64,000 bases of DNA from Planctomycetota bacterium (GTDB lineage: Bacteria; Planctomycetota; Planctomycetia; Pirellulales; UBA1268): assembly GCA_003669585.1 (NCBI GenBank), contig QWOQ01000003.1, positions 1-64,000 of the forward strand. The letters run 5' to 3'. Position numbers and translations under genes: made by a program. The first letter of the stretch is position 1. The number at the start of each line of letters is the position of its first letter. A model generated the notes under the pieces. That model saw only the letters and a list, made by a program, of their open reading frames with translations, was not told the DNA's origin and did no database searches. Positions 1-10,700 of the stretch are shown piece after piece.

Positions 1-1449
1 AAACCTCGGCAGTGGCTCTTGGAGATCGGCCGAATCACTCTCTGGCAGATCAATGGTTGTTCCATCGGGGGCATCAAAAGGGAGCGTCGAAGACCCAGAA
101 AATTCAAGGAGCTTCCTTAACAATTCAAGCTGTTGGTTGCGATTGGCACAAAGTTCACTGGAGAGAGTGGTTTTTGCCGAGCGATCGACCAACGCATTGA
201 GAGCCGCATGGACGGCGACCGCTTCGGCCCAGTTGGTCAGATCGGCGGATTCGATGACCGCTCTGGCAAGATCCCCTGCCGATTGCTTTGTCATTCGCAT
301 CATGACTTGGCTTCTGGCGGATTCAAGCGTGGCAATGCACGCATGAAGGCTCTTGGGATCCGGCCGATTCCACCACTCTTTTTCAACGGTTGTTCGAAAA
401 TCATTCAAAGCATTTCCGTCGTTGGGCGCAAGGATGACTGTCAATAAAGACCAGTGCCAAGGATCGAGTCGCGGTATACCCAGCGACGCTTGTTGCGCCG
501 GTTGTTCTGACGCATGATCAAACTCCGAAATCGCAAGTCGATGGCAGCCATAACAGTCAAACGCTGTAAACTCGGGCCACACGCCGGCAGCATGCGATTG
601 CAACGGTGATCGGACCACGGATGCCGATGACTGCATCGCCATCTGATCGAGATACGCGCGCAGTGCGCCGAGTCGCCCTAAGGCCCATTCATTGACAGGA
701 TCGATCGGCGAATCACTTTCCTGCGGGAAATTATTTTCACCTGCGGTTGCAAATCGATCGCGCCAGTGGGGCGGCTCCGATTCCTTGAACGACCGAAGGT
801 CAAACGCCAGTCGCGGATGCCCTGCAGCAATCAGATCGTGGCTCACTTCCCGCAGCGAGCCATCCTCGCACGGAGGCCCGCCCACGTGACACAAGCTGCA
901 CTGAGTTGCGCAGGCAAACGGATCGGCTAGGTCAACCATTCCCAGCGTGTTGCCTGCGGTGATCCAATCTCGTCGCGTATGTGCAACGACCCAGTCACCA
1001 GCCGCTCCATGACACGATTCGCATCCCACCGCTTCGCTTACGTTTGGACTGCCGGCAGTTGCGTGACATCCCAAGCAGGCTTTGTTTTGATGAGCAGGAA
1101 TAAGTTTTTGATCCTCTTCATGGAGGGCGAGGGCTTGTACGATGCGAATGGCAAGCGGTTTGAAGAGAACGCGGTAGGCCTGCGCGTGCCTGTCACGACT
1201 CGACCAGACGGTAAAAGAACTCTGCCACGGTTCATGCCCGAGTACGGCACTGGAATGACACCCTGAACCGGCACAGCTTCCTGCCCCGAGCACTTCTCGA
1301 GGAGCAGATACATTTCGCGCCGTTGAAAGAGCGTTTGAGGAGGAGCGATCTTCTTTGAGACAGCTCACAAAAACGATTCCAATGATCGCCGAAAGGCTGA
1401 TGACAATCACAACAATGGCGCTGTTTTGAAGTCTGCGAACGTGATGCAT
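1..1449 (-). CDS. Five-haem cytochrome c (c554-like), 3' end beyond window
   Basis: The reading frame opens with ATG at 1449 on the minus strand and stays open to base 1, so the C-terminus is missing. The first 30 residues are hydrophobic and end in FVSC, so this is an exported protein and possibly a lipoprotein. I see one CX4CH site (C59-H65) and four CXXCH sites (CLGCH, CESCH, CSLCH, CYGCH), plus the block HDLIAAGHPRL. The same order and block occur in the genes at 4542 and 6096, so the three are paralogues of the cytochrome c554/c' type. It is the last visible gene of an operon with the ten-haem cytochrome (14 bp upstream) and the di-haem cytochrome b. The role is inferred to be periplasmic electron transfer; the redox partner is unknown. 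Confidence 0.88.
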   Translation of the reverse strand, partial: MHHVRRLQNSAIVVIVISLSAIIGIVFVSCLKEDRSSSNALSTARNVSAPREVLGAGSCAGSGCHSSAVLGHEPWQSSFTVWSSRDRHAQAYRVLFKPLAIRIVQALALHEEDQKLIPAHQNKACLGCHATAGSPNVSEAVGCESCHGAAGDWVVAHTRRDWITAGNTLGMVDLADPFACATQCSLCHVGGPPCEDGSLREVSHDLIAAGHPRLAFDLRSFKESEPPHWRDRFATAGENNFPQESDSPIDPVNEWALGRLGALRAYLDQMAMQSSASVVRSPLQSHAAGVWPEFTAFDCYGCHRLAISEFDHASEQPAQQASLGIPRLDPWHWSLLTVILAPNDGNALNDFRTTVEKEWWNRPDPKSLHACIATLESARSQVMMRMTKQSAGDLARAVIESADLTNWAEAVAVHAALNALVDRSAKTTLSSELCANRNQQLELLRKLLEFSGSSTLPFDAPDGTTIDLPESDSADLQEPLPRF

Positions 1450-1463
1450 AAGCCTGCGTCCAA

Positions 1464-3200
1464 CTACCGTGAACCGCTGCGAAACGATTCAGGAACGCTA
1501 CCATCTGACAGACTTTTTTTGCTGCCGAGAAAATCATCAATCGGATGTGATCTCACGGCTGGGAAAAGCTCGCTCTGTGACTCGATTGCCTCCGACGACA
1601 AACCATGCGTTCCTAAGCCGTGATACCCGTGGCACTCAACGCAATCGAATCGCACGCCGCCAATCATGGTTCCTGTGGCGCTATCAAACTTTGATGGTCC
1701 ATGGCAGCGAACACACGAATGCCTTCCGGCAATCATCACTTGTTGGTTGTCCAGCGGTGATCCAACTGGAAACAGAGAACCTCCGATATCAGCTATTTGA
1801 TTGGGATACGCGGCGTCATGACATTCCCGACAGTCGGACGCCCGGTGCACTTGGTGGTTGAACTTTGCCTTTCGGAGCCAGACGGCAGGAACCCTGACGG
1901 GGCCGACGGAAAACCAAGTGCTTTGTGACGAACTGTTTTTTTGTGGGTGGTCGGTTGCCAGCAGACTCGTTTCAAAAGGAAGCTCCTTGTCTTCGACGAG
2001 ATGACACTTTGCACATCCGCCTCGAACGAATGTTCGCGAGGCATCAACAGTTGCTGAGATCAACGTTCGAAGGCGTTCATCCGGAATCGTTTGATCTTGT
2101 GGTGATGGCAACGGAGAACGCGGCACTTTCAGATCAAGGATTGTTGTGTCGCTCTGAATCGCCTTCTGCAGAATGGTCTGCTCCAGATAGAGACGAATCG
2201 CCTCAGCGCGTAATCCATGCGGAATATCATCTTTGCCCCTTGTATCCAAAGACGATGCTGAAGGCTTGTCTGATCCTGTAATTGGCAGAGCATGACAGGC
2301 GGCACAGTGGCGTTCAAACTCCACCGGAAGTGAATAGGCACCAGGAGGAGACGATGCCACAAGCCCGCTGACTGCGCGAATGTCGCCGACCGGAAGTGAT
2401 GGAACAAATTCGTGACACGATGCGCACGAAAGCTGGACAAATTCATCGGAATGTGAACCTTTCGGCTGATATTTCTCGCGATCCTGTTCCGCAAGCATTC
2501 CGTAGCTTATCGCCACGCGATCCTTTGGTTTGTCGGTGGCATTTTCGTCGAAAGCAAGTGGTCCGAACGAGAGCCCCGGTAGCATGTGACGGCCGTGAGA
2601 AAATTTGAGCCTCCCCGGATCGACAGCCAGCGAGGCAAATTGAGGATGATGCTCGTCATCAAATTGAGTGATGGAACTGATTTCTGGCGATGGCGCAGTC
2701 GCAATCGATGTGTCGCTTTTTCGATGGGTTGCGATGGCCGCATGACAGACCGTGCAGGATCGATCAGAAGTCCGATTCAAATCGACTTCGCGGCCACGAT
2801 GATCGACGTGACAAGAGGCGCATGAACCAGTCTCAGAACTCATTTGAAGGGGATGGTGAATTCCAACTCGATGACACACCTGACATTTTGTCTCCAAAAC
2901 CTGCATTGATTTTTGAGATGTCAGCCAGGTGTTGTCTTTGATGGGAGAATAAGGAACATGACACGCTTCGCAGTCATTTTCCCATTTTGCATGAACGTGT
3001 GCGACAGGTCCTGGAGCATGGTGCTTCGCTGTATCAATTGCTCCCCAGACGCACCAGCCGACCCCAAAAATGAAGCTTATGAGAACGAGCAACCGCCGCA
3101 TTCGTGCGAGAGCGTTTGGCCTGTGAAAATAAGACCGATCAATCCGCGACACGAGTGTGCGAGAGGTTGATTTTGACTTTGAATTGTGTGCGTCGGACAT
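1464..3200 (-). CDS. Membrane-anchored ten-haem cytochrome c
   Basis: This 578-residue protein has one N-terminal hydrophobic helix (about residues 35-57, RRLLVLISFIFGVGW), then a periplasmic region with ten CXXCH sites: CEACH, CQVCH, CASCH, CTVCH, CASCH, CAACH, CAKCH, CRECH, CVRCH and CVECH. Extra histidines such as KFSHGRH and FNHQVHR can serve as distal haem ligands. It starts 16 bp after the cytochrome b gene and stops 14 bp before the five-haem gene, so the three are probably one transcript. The uncleaved helix plus many haems fits a quinol- or cytochrome-b-linked electron shuttle. I do not recognise a named family with a known reaction. Confidence 0.88.
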   Translation of the reverse strand: MSDAHNSKSKSTSRTLVSRIDRSYFHRPNALARMRRLLVLISFIFGVGWCVWGAIDTAKHHAPGPVAHVHAKWENDCEACHVPYSPIKDNTWLTSQKSMQVLETKCQVCHRVGIHHPLQMSSETGSCASCHVDHRGREVDLNRTSDRSCTVCHAAIATHRKSDTSIATAPSPEISSITQFDDEHHPQFASLAVDPGRLKFSHGRHMLPGLSFGPLAFDENATDKPKDRVAISYGMLAEQDREKYQPKGSHSDEFVQLSCASCHEFVPSLPVGDIRAVSGLVASSPPGAYSLPVEFERHCAACHALPITGSDKPSASSLDTRGKDDIPHGLRAEAIRLYLEQTILQKAIQSDTTILDLKVPRSPLPSPQDQTIPDERLRTLISATVDASRTFVRGGCAKCHLVEDKELPFETSLLATDHPQKNSSSQSTWFSVGPVRVPAVWLRKAKFNHQVHRASDCRECHDAAYPNQIADIGGSLFPVGSPLDNQQVMIAGRHSCVRCHGPSKFDSATGTMIGGVRFDCVECHGYHGLGTHGLSSEAIESQSELFPAVRSHPIDDFLGSKKSLSDGSVPESFRSGSR

Positions 3201-3216
3201 CGATCAACTCCGCATA

Positions 3217-4236
3217 TCACCAATACATAAGGGCAACAGGCACATGAATCAAAAGCAAAATCCCCAGCGCCACCGAGAGCGGCACGTGCACCAGGAGCCA
3301 TCCATGCAGCCAGTGGTGAATGCGAATTTGAAGATCGAGTTGTCGTCGCATAGTACAGACGTGCTCGAGATGGTCGATCACGAAAGAAGCCTCGGTTGGA
3401 CATGTAGCGCGAAGCTTTGCCATCAGTCTGGAAGTTTCCATTGGACTCACTAAGAGCGAGTCACTTTGGCGCCCAGTTGTGAGGTATGGACGAATTTCCG
3501 AAAAGAAATGATTTGAAATGGACTGAGTGCCTTGAATTGTTTTGTAAACCGGGACTGTGTCGAGCACTTTCCCCTGTATGCCAGTCATCGATCGGAAGCC
3601 TGTGACGACGACGAATCCCGGGTCATCATTGTCATCTTCGGCAGACTGTTCGGAGAGGTTTTCATGAAGATGTTCTTTGTCCCAGTGCAGTGCCTGGATG
3701 CCCGGCTCGCAGGTTGCTTTTACGAGCCGCTCGGTCTCTTTGCATTGCTGTGATGCCACGTGATCGACTTGATCATAGATTGTTTCAGCCGGCACTTGCT
3801 CCAAAAGCATTCGTGGCAAAAACTGCTGGAGCACAAGTCCCCAGATTCCGCTGGCAATAACGATCAGAAATGTGATCATGAGCGCCCAGTTCAAGAGCCC
3901 ACCGATAAACAAAAGCTTTGCGTGCATGAGCACCAGCGGCACGGAGAGAAGACCGAGCCAGACATGAGCCCGCAGCCATTGTTGAGCCGATCCTATTCTC
4001 CAGGAGCGAACATGTTTTCGGGGCCAAAGAAGAAGCTCAAACGCGATAATAAGGCCTGCAACAATTCCGTAGAGAAATCCCGAGCGACTGCTTCCCCCAG
4101 GCAGGCTTGCCACTGATACCCATTCGTAGAGGTAGCCGATCGTGGCCACGATCGAGATCGTTGCGATTCCGATGACCCATCGCCGATCTTTCGGCCATGA
4201 CTTTCGATCAATAATCAACGAGTTCTCCCTCGGCAT
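3217..4236 (-). CDS. Di-haem cytochrome b-like integral membrane protein
   Basis: ATG at 4236 is preferred; a TTG at 4248 in the same frame adds four residues. The N-terminal half has membrane helices, followed by a soluble stretch of about 110 residues and a C-terminal helix pair. One helix reads H-VWLGLLSVPLVLM-H and the last reads H-VPLSVALGILLLI-H. Both are exactly H-x13-H, the spacing that lets two helices hold two stacked b haems, as in cytochrome b of bc1 complexes. It is first in an operon with two multihaem cytochromes c, so the likely job is moving electrons across the cytoplasmic membrane to or from them. The soluble insert separates the haem helices and is unlike standard cytochrome b. 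The family is not identified. Confidence 0.75.
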   Translation of the reverse strand: MPRENSLIIDRKSWPKDRRWVIGIATISIVATIGYLYEWVSVASLPGGSSRSGFLYGIVAGLIIAFELLLWPRKHVRSWRIGSAQQWLRAHVWLGLLSVPLVLMHAKLLFIGGLLNWALMITFLIVIASGIWGLVLQQFLPRMLLEQVPAETIYDQVDHVASQQCKETERLVKATCEPGIQALHWDKEHLHENLSEQSAEDDNDDPGFVVVTGFRSMTGIQGKVLDTVPVYKTIQGTQSISNHFFSEIRPYLTTGRQSDSLLVSPMETSRLMAKLRATCPTEASFVIDHLEHVCTMRRQLDLQIRIHHWLHGWLLVHVPLSVALGILLLIHVPVALMYW

Positions 4237-4541
4237 GAGCACATGCAAACCGTCCTTTAAAGAGTCGGTGTAATCGTTTCAATTGGTACGGTCATAGTCG
4301 CTCATCTGCTAAATATAGTATTCATATCAATCACTTCAAAGGTGCTCGCAGTTCATTGAATATGAATCAATTTTTTCCGCATAAAACAATCTTTTTCTAT
4401 TTTTCTCTCTAAAGAACGTTCTCTCGTAAACCAAGAGTTCCAAAAAGCCGGAATATCGCGGCTGGGAGATGATCTCGCGGAATTCTCTACCAACCATCCT
4501 AGAAGCGTCGACGGAATCTTTACAGAGAGGATCCCCTGAGA
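4237..4541. promoter_or_regulatory. Intergenic region between two divergent cytochrome operons
   Basis: About 300 bp separate the divergent cytochrome b operon and the five-haem gene at 4542. It is AT-rich near 4300-4420 and must carry both promoters. I found no clear operator palindrome, riboswitch or gene in it. Confidence 0.4.
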
Positions 4542-6047
4542 GTGAGGCGTTTGAAAATACTTTTGTGGAGCGTTGCTCACGCATTAGGCGTTGCAGCGAC
4601 ACTTTCGTCTGCTTGGATTGCGTCAGCGGAATCACCCGTCTTCCCGAGTGTGAACGAAGCTGAATATACGTATGGGCCCGGACAGCCGCTTTATGCTGGC
4701 ATGGTGCCCGATAAAACGACCTACACAATCGGTACGTCGTCCTGTGGCACGGTGTCTTGTCATGGTGGCCCAAAATCTGAAAACCACGATGTTCAGACAT
4801 TTTCCTACACGATTTGGATGAACAACGATCCGCATTCCAAAGCCTATGAAGTTTTATACTCACCACGGTCACGCACCATGGCAAGGCAACTCGGTCTGGG
4901 TGAAGCACATCGGGCGCAGCAGTGCCTGGCCTGTCACTCAATGCAGGATCAGAGCCGCGCACCCCTGCCGGCTGAAGTGCTCGCCGATGGCGTTGGCTGC
5001 GCGTCGTGCCACGGTGACTCGGCCAACTGGCAGCAGATGCACACTCAACCTGAGTGGAAGCAACTGTCCAAAGTGCAGCGTGAATCACTCGGCTATCGAG
5101 ACTTGAGTGGAACCGTTGCCAGAGTAAGGAATTGTCTTGCGTGTCATGTGGGTGATGCCTCGCACGAAGTGAATCACGATCTGATCGCTGCTGGACATCC
5201 ACGACTTACTTTTGAATTTTCAGCCTATCAACGAATATGGCCGAGACATTGGAGCCCGCACAATACCTTGGAGTCGCAGAAAGATTTTGCGGAGCGTTCG
5301 TGGGCCGTTGGACAGGCAGAAACATTGCGAGCCGTCGCGGATTTACTTGAGACTCGCGCGCAGCGAGCGAGCGATGATATCGAACATCGTGCCCTTGGAA
5401 TCCCACAACAGTGGCCTGAGTTTTCAGAGTTTGACTGTTACTCCTGCCACAAGGCGCTTGGCAGCGAGTCGTATCAGGCCTCGCGCGACGAGGCTGTGCA
5501 AAGCCGTCGCTTCGGTCAGCCTCAATGGCAGCCTTGGTATGTCTCTGCGTCGCAGTTGCTCTCTGTCCAGTTTGATTCGAATTCTCCCATCAATCGCCGT
5601 CTGGATGTTCGAAAAAGTGTGATTGACATTCGTTCGTTGCTCGACACCGAGTGGTCCGCTTCAGATCAGAAACGTCTACAAGGAATTATCTTTGAGGCTC
5701 GTGGCGTGTCGCGGGCAGCAAGGCTCGCCGCGGACGAATTCAGTCAACAGCCTCACATTATTCTCAACCGTTCAAACCAACCAATGAGCGAATTGGTTGT
5801 TGAAAATCCCCAAGCATGGCAGACCTGGGATTCCGCAGTTCAGATGTATCTGGCACTTGAAGCATCAAAAAGAGCCGGTCCGGCGATGCTCGGAGCGTGG
5901 CGAAGCGATGTTCAAACAGAGGAGGGAATGGATCTAGGTCAATCACTCGATGCAATGCGAGCGAGCCTACGATTCCCACTGAATATGGATAGTCCTCAAA
6001 CGTTTCAGCCGACGCGTTTTCATCAAGAACGCTCCGAAGTACCATAA
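4542..6047 (+). CDS. Exported five-haem cytochrome c (c554-like)
   Basis: The start is GTG, with AGAGAGG about 11 bp upstream. A signal peptide (residues 1-30, ending near IASAES) precedes a periplasmic protein of 501 residues. Haem sites are C68-GTVS-C73-H74 (CX4CH), then CLACH, CASCH, CLACH and CYSCH. The block HDLIAAGHPRLTF lies between the fourth and fifth sites, as in the partial gene at 1-1449. CX4CH is a known but uncommon haem attachment motif (for example in some cytochromes c3). It is followed 48 bp later by a third paralogue and is probably co-transcribed with it. The function is inferred as periplasmic electron transfer; catalytic activity is not demonstrable from sequence. Confidence 0.9.
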   Translation: MRRLKILLWSVAHALGVAATLSSAWIASAESPVFPSVNEAEYTYGPGQPLYAGMVPDKTTYTIGTSSCGTVSCHGGPKSENHDVQTFSYTIWMNNDPHSKAYEVLYSPRSRTMARQLGLGEAHRAQQCLACHSMQDQSRAPLPAEVLADGVGCASCHGDSANWQQMHTQPEWKQLSKVQRESLGYRDLSGTVARVRNCLACHVGDASHEVNHDLIAAGHPRLTFEFSAYQRIWPRHWSPHNTLESQKDFAERSWAVGQAETLRAVADLLETRAQRASDDIEHRALGIPQQWPEFSEFDCYSCHKALGSESYQASRDEAVQSRRFGQPQWQPWYVSASQLLSVQFDSNSPINRRLDVRKSVIDIRSLLDTEWSASDQKRLQGIIFEARGVSRAARLAADEFSQQPHIILNRSNQPMSELVVENPQAWQTWDSAVQMYLALEASKRAGPAMLGAWRSDVQTEEGMDLGQSLDAMRASLRFPLNMDSPQTFQPTRFHQERSEVP

Positions 6048-6095
6048 TGTTGAAGGCATTTTTGGATTCTCATTTTGTATTGAAAGATTGATCGC

Positions 6096-7670
6096 ATGAC
6101 CGCTGGCCGTTTTCTGTGTGTGCGCGGAATCCTTGTCGTTGGGATGTGTGCAATTGTTTTCCAACTTGTTTCTGCGATGCCAGCGCGGAGCGATGAGGAA
6201 GACACTCCGGCGAGGTCGTCATTGGCGTTCAAGGGGGCCAATCTTTGTGTCAGATGCCATCGCAGCGAGCAGAGCGACTGGGTCGATCTTTCCACAACAG
6301 CAACCTGGCGACACGACGCTCACAGTCGTTCACATCTGGCTCTGCTCTCTGACAATCCGCGTACCCAAGCGATGGAAAAGTCGCTGGGATTCAAGGCTGA
6401 GAAGAATAAAAATTGCGTAGCCTGCCATACACATTCGGCGCTGGAGCCGCTCATCGAAGAAGAAACTTCGGTGTTGCATGCAGGTATCAGTTGCGAATCC
6501 TGCCACGGTCCGTCAGAAGCCTATTTCGAAAAGCATATGGAAAAGAGCTGGCGATTTCTCGCGTCCTCGGAGAAAGAAGCTTTTGGCATGCACGATCTAC
6601 GAGACCCGGTGAGCAAAGCTCGGAATTGTCTTTCGTGTCATCTCGGAGATATAGGCTCTGATCGAATCATCACGCACCAGATGTATGCCGCAGGGCACCC
6701 GCCACTGACGAGTTTTGAAATTGAATCGTTCAGCAACGCAATGGGTTCGCACTGGAAGCGAGTGTGGGATAAATCGGAAAAAATTCAGCGACAGGCTGAG
6801 GCGGCAGATTACCGCACGGAAGGCGCCTGCCAATCACAGCGAGCGTTGATTGGTTCGCTTGTGGCACTTCAGCAGTCAGCTCTTTTTGTTGGAGACTACG
6901 CGACTGCCGCGAAGATAAATCCAAAGGAAAATGTCTGGCCGGAGCTTGCTCTCTACGACTGCCAAGCCTGCCATCATGAACTTCAGATACCGAGCTGGCG
7001 TCAGAAAATTGGCTCTGGAGATCTTCGTCCGGGCAGGCCGTCGATGGTGCACTGGCCGAGAATGCTTTCCGGCGTAGCGCTGCGACAGTCTGGTGCTACA
7101 ACCGATGTTGATTCTCTCTTGTCTCCATTTGCTACCGGCCTCAATCTCCGACCATTTGGCTCACCCGACTCAGTTGCTCCCACGCTTGAAGAGTTGATCC
7201 TATCCATTGCGACAGCGACTGATGCTCTCAAAAAATGGAATCGTGACGAGACTCTCAGCGTGCGCGAAAGTGCACTGATCGCACTTCTTTGCGAGGCTGG
7301 AATGCGTACGGGTGATTTTGAATCAGCAAGGCAGATCGGCTGGGTTATGGTTCTGGCACTCAAGAGCACCCGCGAGTGGCCTGAAAATGTGCGTAAGGCA
7401 AAGATTCTAGAACTTACGAAACTACTATCGCTTGAGTTTCCACATCCTGCGTATCCCACACTCTCTGATTCTTCGCTCAACGGATCATCGAGAGACGATC
7501 CGTTTTGGAAAACTACGCTTGCCGTAACGCCGAGAGTCAATATGGCTCGCGTGCATGCGGCATTTCAGATGCCCCCCCTCGACGACACTTTGTTGAATTC
7601 ACTTGAATTCTTACCGGAGAGCAACGACACACAAAAAGAAGCGATCGCTCCGCCGCTCCCCGTTCCTTGA
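6096..7670 (+). CDS. Exported five-haem cytochrome c, third paralogue
   Basis: The protein has 524 residues and a signal peptide ending near SAMPARS. Five CXXCH sites are visible: CVRCH, CVACH, CESCH, CLSCH and CQACH. The block AAGHPPLTSFEIESF corresponds to the AAGHPRL block of the other two five-haem proteins. Unlike them, its first haem site is an ordinary CXXCH. The C-terminal 200 residues after the last haem carry no cysteine pairs and look helical. It sits directly downstream of the 4542 gene and converges on the large ten-haem gene at 7771. A short inverted repeat (CAACG-4-CGTTG, 7674-7687) follows the stop. Confidence 0.9.
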   Translation: MTAGRFLCVRGILVVGMCAIVFQLVSAMPARSDEEDTPARSSLAFKGANLCVRCHRSEQSDWVDLSTTATWRHDAHSRSHLALLSDNPRTQAMEKSLGFKAEKNKNCVACHTHSALEPLIEEETSVLHAGISCESCHGPSEAYFEKHMEKSWRFLASSEKEAFGMHDLRDPVSKARNCLSCHLGDIGSDRIITHQMYAAGHPPLTSFEIESFSNAMGSHWKRVWDKSEKIQRQAEAADYRTEGACQSQRALIGSLVALQQSALFVGDYATAAKINPKENVWPELALYDCQACHHELQIPSWRQKIGSGDLRPGRPSMVHWPRMLSGVALRQSGATTDVDSLLSPFATGLNLRPFGSPDSVAPTLEELILSIATATDALKKWNRDETLSVRESALIALLCEAGMRTGDFESARQIGWVMVLALKSTREWPENVRKAKILELTKLLSLEFPHPAYPTLSDSSLNGSSRDDPFWKTTLAVTPRVNMARVHAAFQMPPLDDTLLNSLEFLPESNDTQKEAIAPPLPVP

Positions 7671-7770
7671 GAGCAACGAACCCGTTGTGATTTGTGATTG
7701 CGTCAAGACTGCGATCCATCTGCAACCGTATCAATCACTGCCCGTGGGGAAATGCACGGCGACAGCACTC

Positions 7771-10700
7771 TTAGGGATTTTTGAGGAGACTGTTTCGCGG
7801 TGAAAGCGCCCGATAAAGAGTGGCGTCGAAGGGATCGTCACTCACCTTCCACGCCTTGCCGTTGTAGAGATACATTCGTTCTTGCTCTTGTCGGTTGAAT
7901 GGCCTCGCGCCGACACGGCCGAAGACGGAAAGCTGATTGCCGGCCTCATCCACCGCCCGGTCACGATCGACGCCCTCTGAAATCGACAAGGCCACGCCTC
8001 CCTTGGTCACCGGATAGCTTGCCACTAACTGCGGTGTCGGCCGAGGACTAAATCCGACATTGCCGGGTGTCTCAGGGGAGGTGAGTTGCACGACTCGTAA
8101 ACCGTTGACTCCATCGGCGACATAAGCAAACTCACTGACATAGGTAATGCCAAGCTTTACATCACGCACGTCGTTCATCCGACCTTCGGCATCAAAAAAT
8201 TGGTCGAGAAATGGGGCACTCGGATTGGTTACATCGATGATCGCAATGCCCTGCTTGCCGGCAGCTACATAGGCGTAGGTTCGTGCAACGTAGACGCTAT
8301 TGGCCTGCGGCAGCGGCAGTGTGGCCAAGGCTTTTGGATCGGTAGGAATCGTAATGTCAAATGTTTTTAGGCCTTCTTTGTCGCAGACAAAAGCGTGTCG
8401 AAACTGGATCGCAATTGAAGTCGGCTCGATTACCAGTGGAGCGCCCAGAACGGCAATCACCTCAGGAGTCTTCGGTTTATCGATGGAGACCACCACGATC
8501 CCGGCGTTGCAGCAGATGTAGGCATGCGTGCCGGCAATCGTGATATTTCTTGCACCTTTCAAAATCCCATTGGGATTAAAGGTGACATCACGCTTGAGAA
8601 AATTATTGAGCGGATTGCCATCAAGCAGTGTTCCGGCACCGACTAGAATAAGTCCTTCCTCGCGATCAGCAACATAAAGATAGCCGTAGAGTTCGTGGAT
8701 GGGTTGCTCAAAGTTTTTCGGATCGTGCGTGCGCGTAGGGTCTGGCACCAGCGTGGCTGGAGCGGCCACTGCGGTCGCGTATGTTGTCTTGACATAAAAC
8801 TGCTGTCCGAGAGGTGATACCGGTGCGGTCGTAATGCGCTGTGAAAAACCCTTGTGATCGATGAAGGCAATATCAAAGACTCGAAGGCCATCCGTGCCGC
8901 AGGCCGCATAGAGGTATTCGCCGCGCGACTGTACTTGCAGCACTTCTCGCCGTTTGAGGGGATTGAATAAAATCTCAGCCGCATCCCCAGCCGTATGGTG
9001 ATGCGAACTTTGCAAAATGCCGTCGTTGGAAATGTGCTTTTGAAAGTCATCGGGAAAAGCAGTTCTGTGAAACGAACTACCGATGACCGCTTGCGGTTCC
9101 TGTTGCTCAGTCACAACGGCTGCAACAAGGCCACCGGTGCCCAAGCCAGCCCACGTGTATCGACCAATAAAATTGGTGTAGTTTGTGCCCTGCATTAACA
9201 GCTGCGCCATGATGGCGTTGTTGTCGTCGTACTTCGACACGTGGCAGTCGGTACACATTTTTGTTTCGTGTGTGCCGGGGCGGGGCGTGGAAAAATCGAT
9301 TGGCTCTCCGGTTGGAGTAGGCGCGCCGCGAACGGTGTGGGGCACATTGGTGCTAAAAGCGATACCGCTCAAGCCCTCAGCGGAAATCGTCTGCTGCTGA
9401 ACGTAGATTGATTCGCGGTTGTTGTTGTACGAACCAACATGAATGGCGCAGCTCGATCGCGAAGGCCCGACTTTGTTGCCGGTGGCATTACCATCCTTGG
9501 CCAGCATAAAAACATCATCTCGCAGCGTCTGAAAATTATAAGCAATGAGGTTGCGGGATATGTCTCCCTCGTTATGTAAGCCTGGCGATTTTTTATTTGC
9601 CTTCTGAGGAAGATGGCAACCGAAACAACTCGGATTCCATGCGCTGTGACAGGCAATGCAGCTCATCAGATCGTTTGAGTGGGCGCACGATTCGGGCTTG
9701 AATGAACCACCCCACTCAAGCGATCCATCTTCTGCCCGACGGACTGTTTTTGAAAATGCCGACAGGGCGTTGTAGTGCTCGTCACGCGGGTCGACGGTGG
9801 CTTTTGTCTGCTTCACTTCCCAGGTCAGATTTTCTTCGACCATCGAGTTTTGATAGACGCGTTCGCCCTGTACAACAAATCGACGCTTGCCCGAAGGGGT
9901 GCGCAGCGTTCGAAGATCTCGGCCTCCTTCCGGGCTTGAGGTGTCGGAGGCAGGGCCAGAGGTGCGAAGCGTTGTGATGCTTTGAACGGTGCCGTGACAA
10001 TCGATGCAACTGATCTCAATTGCGGCGCGAACTTCACCGTAGAGTTTTGTGTTGCCATGCATGTCTTGTATAAAGTGGCAGTCGATGCAGTGCATTCCGC
10101 GTTCCATATGAACATCAAGCAAGTGCACAGGAAGTCCTTCTCGCTGGTGCGCAACCGCCGCTTCCTCGCGGCGAATCTGATCGGAAGTCTTTGCGTCAGC
10201 ATTGCGATAAGTCTCTTTGATGATCTCTGGCATTTTGACTGCCGCACGCTGCGCAGCGTTGCCGGTATCGGTGACGATAGTGCCACGATGATCGAGCATA
10301 TTTCCTTTGCGATCGTGCTTCATCACTGCCCGATACGCCCAGCCGTGGCCGTGAAAATCGCCAAACTGCGTGTTCTGCGTGCGATCGTTCAAATCAGTGA
10401 GATTGGCGAGAAATTCAGGATCTGAAAGAAGATTCTTGGCAGCCGATTCGTTGGGATTTGAAAACTGACTGTTGATCATTTCTTCAGACGTTGGATACCG
10501 TTGCTTCTGCGGATAGATCAGTTCGCTATCAGTCTCTTCGTCCCACCACATGTAGCCGATGTAGCTGTTCATCACGTTCGTGCCGGGGTGGATGTGGCAG
10601 ACGATGCACTGACTCGTCGGAACTCCGTTGCCCGGCGCAAATTGATGGTGAATTGGATGACCGCTTTCCTGTTTGGGAATAGTCGGATCGGTGGAAAAGC

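Noticed and set aside
7674..7687. CAACG-4-CGTTG hairpin as a terminator between convergent cytochrome genes
   Set aside because: The stem is only five pairs and there is no T-run, so it is not listed as a separate feature.
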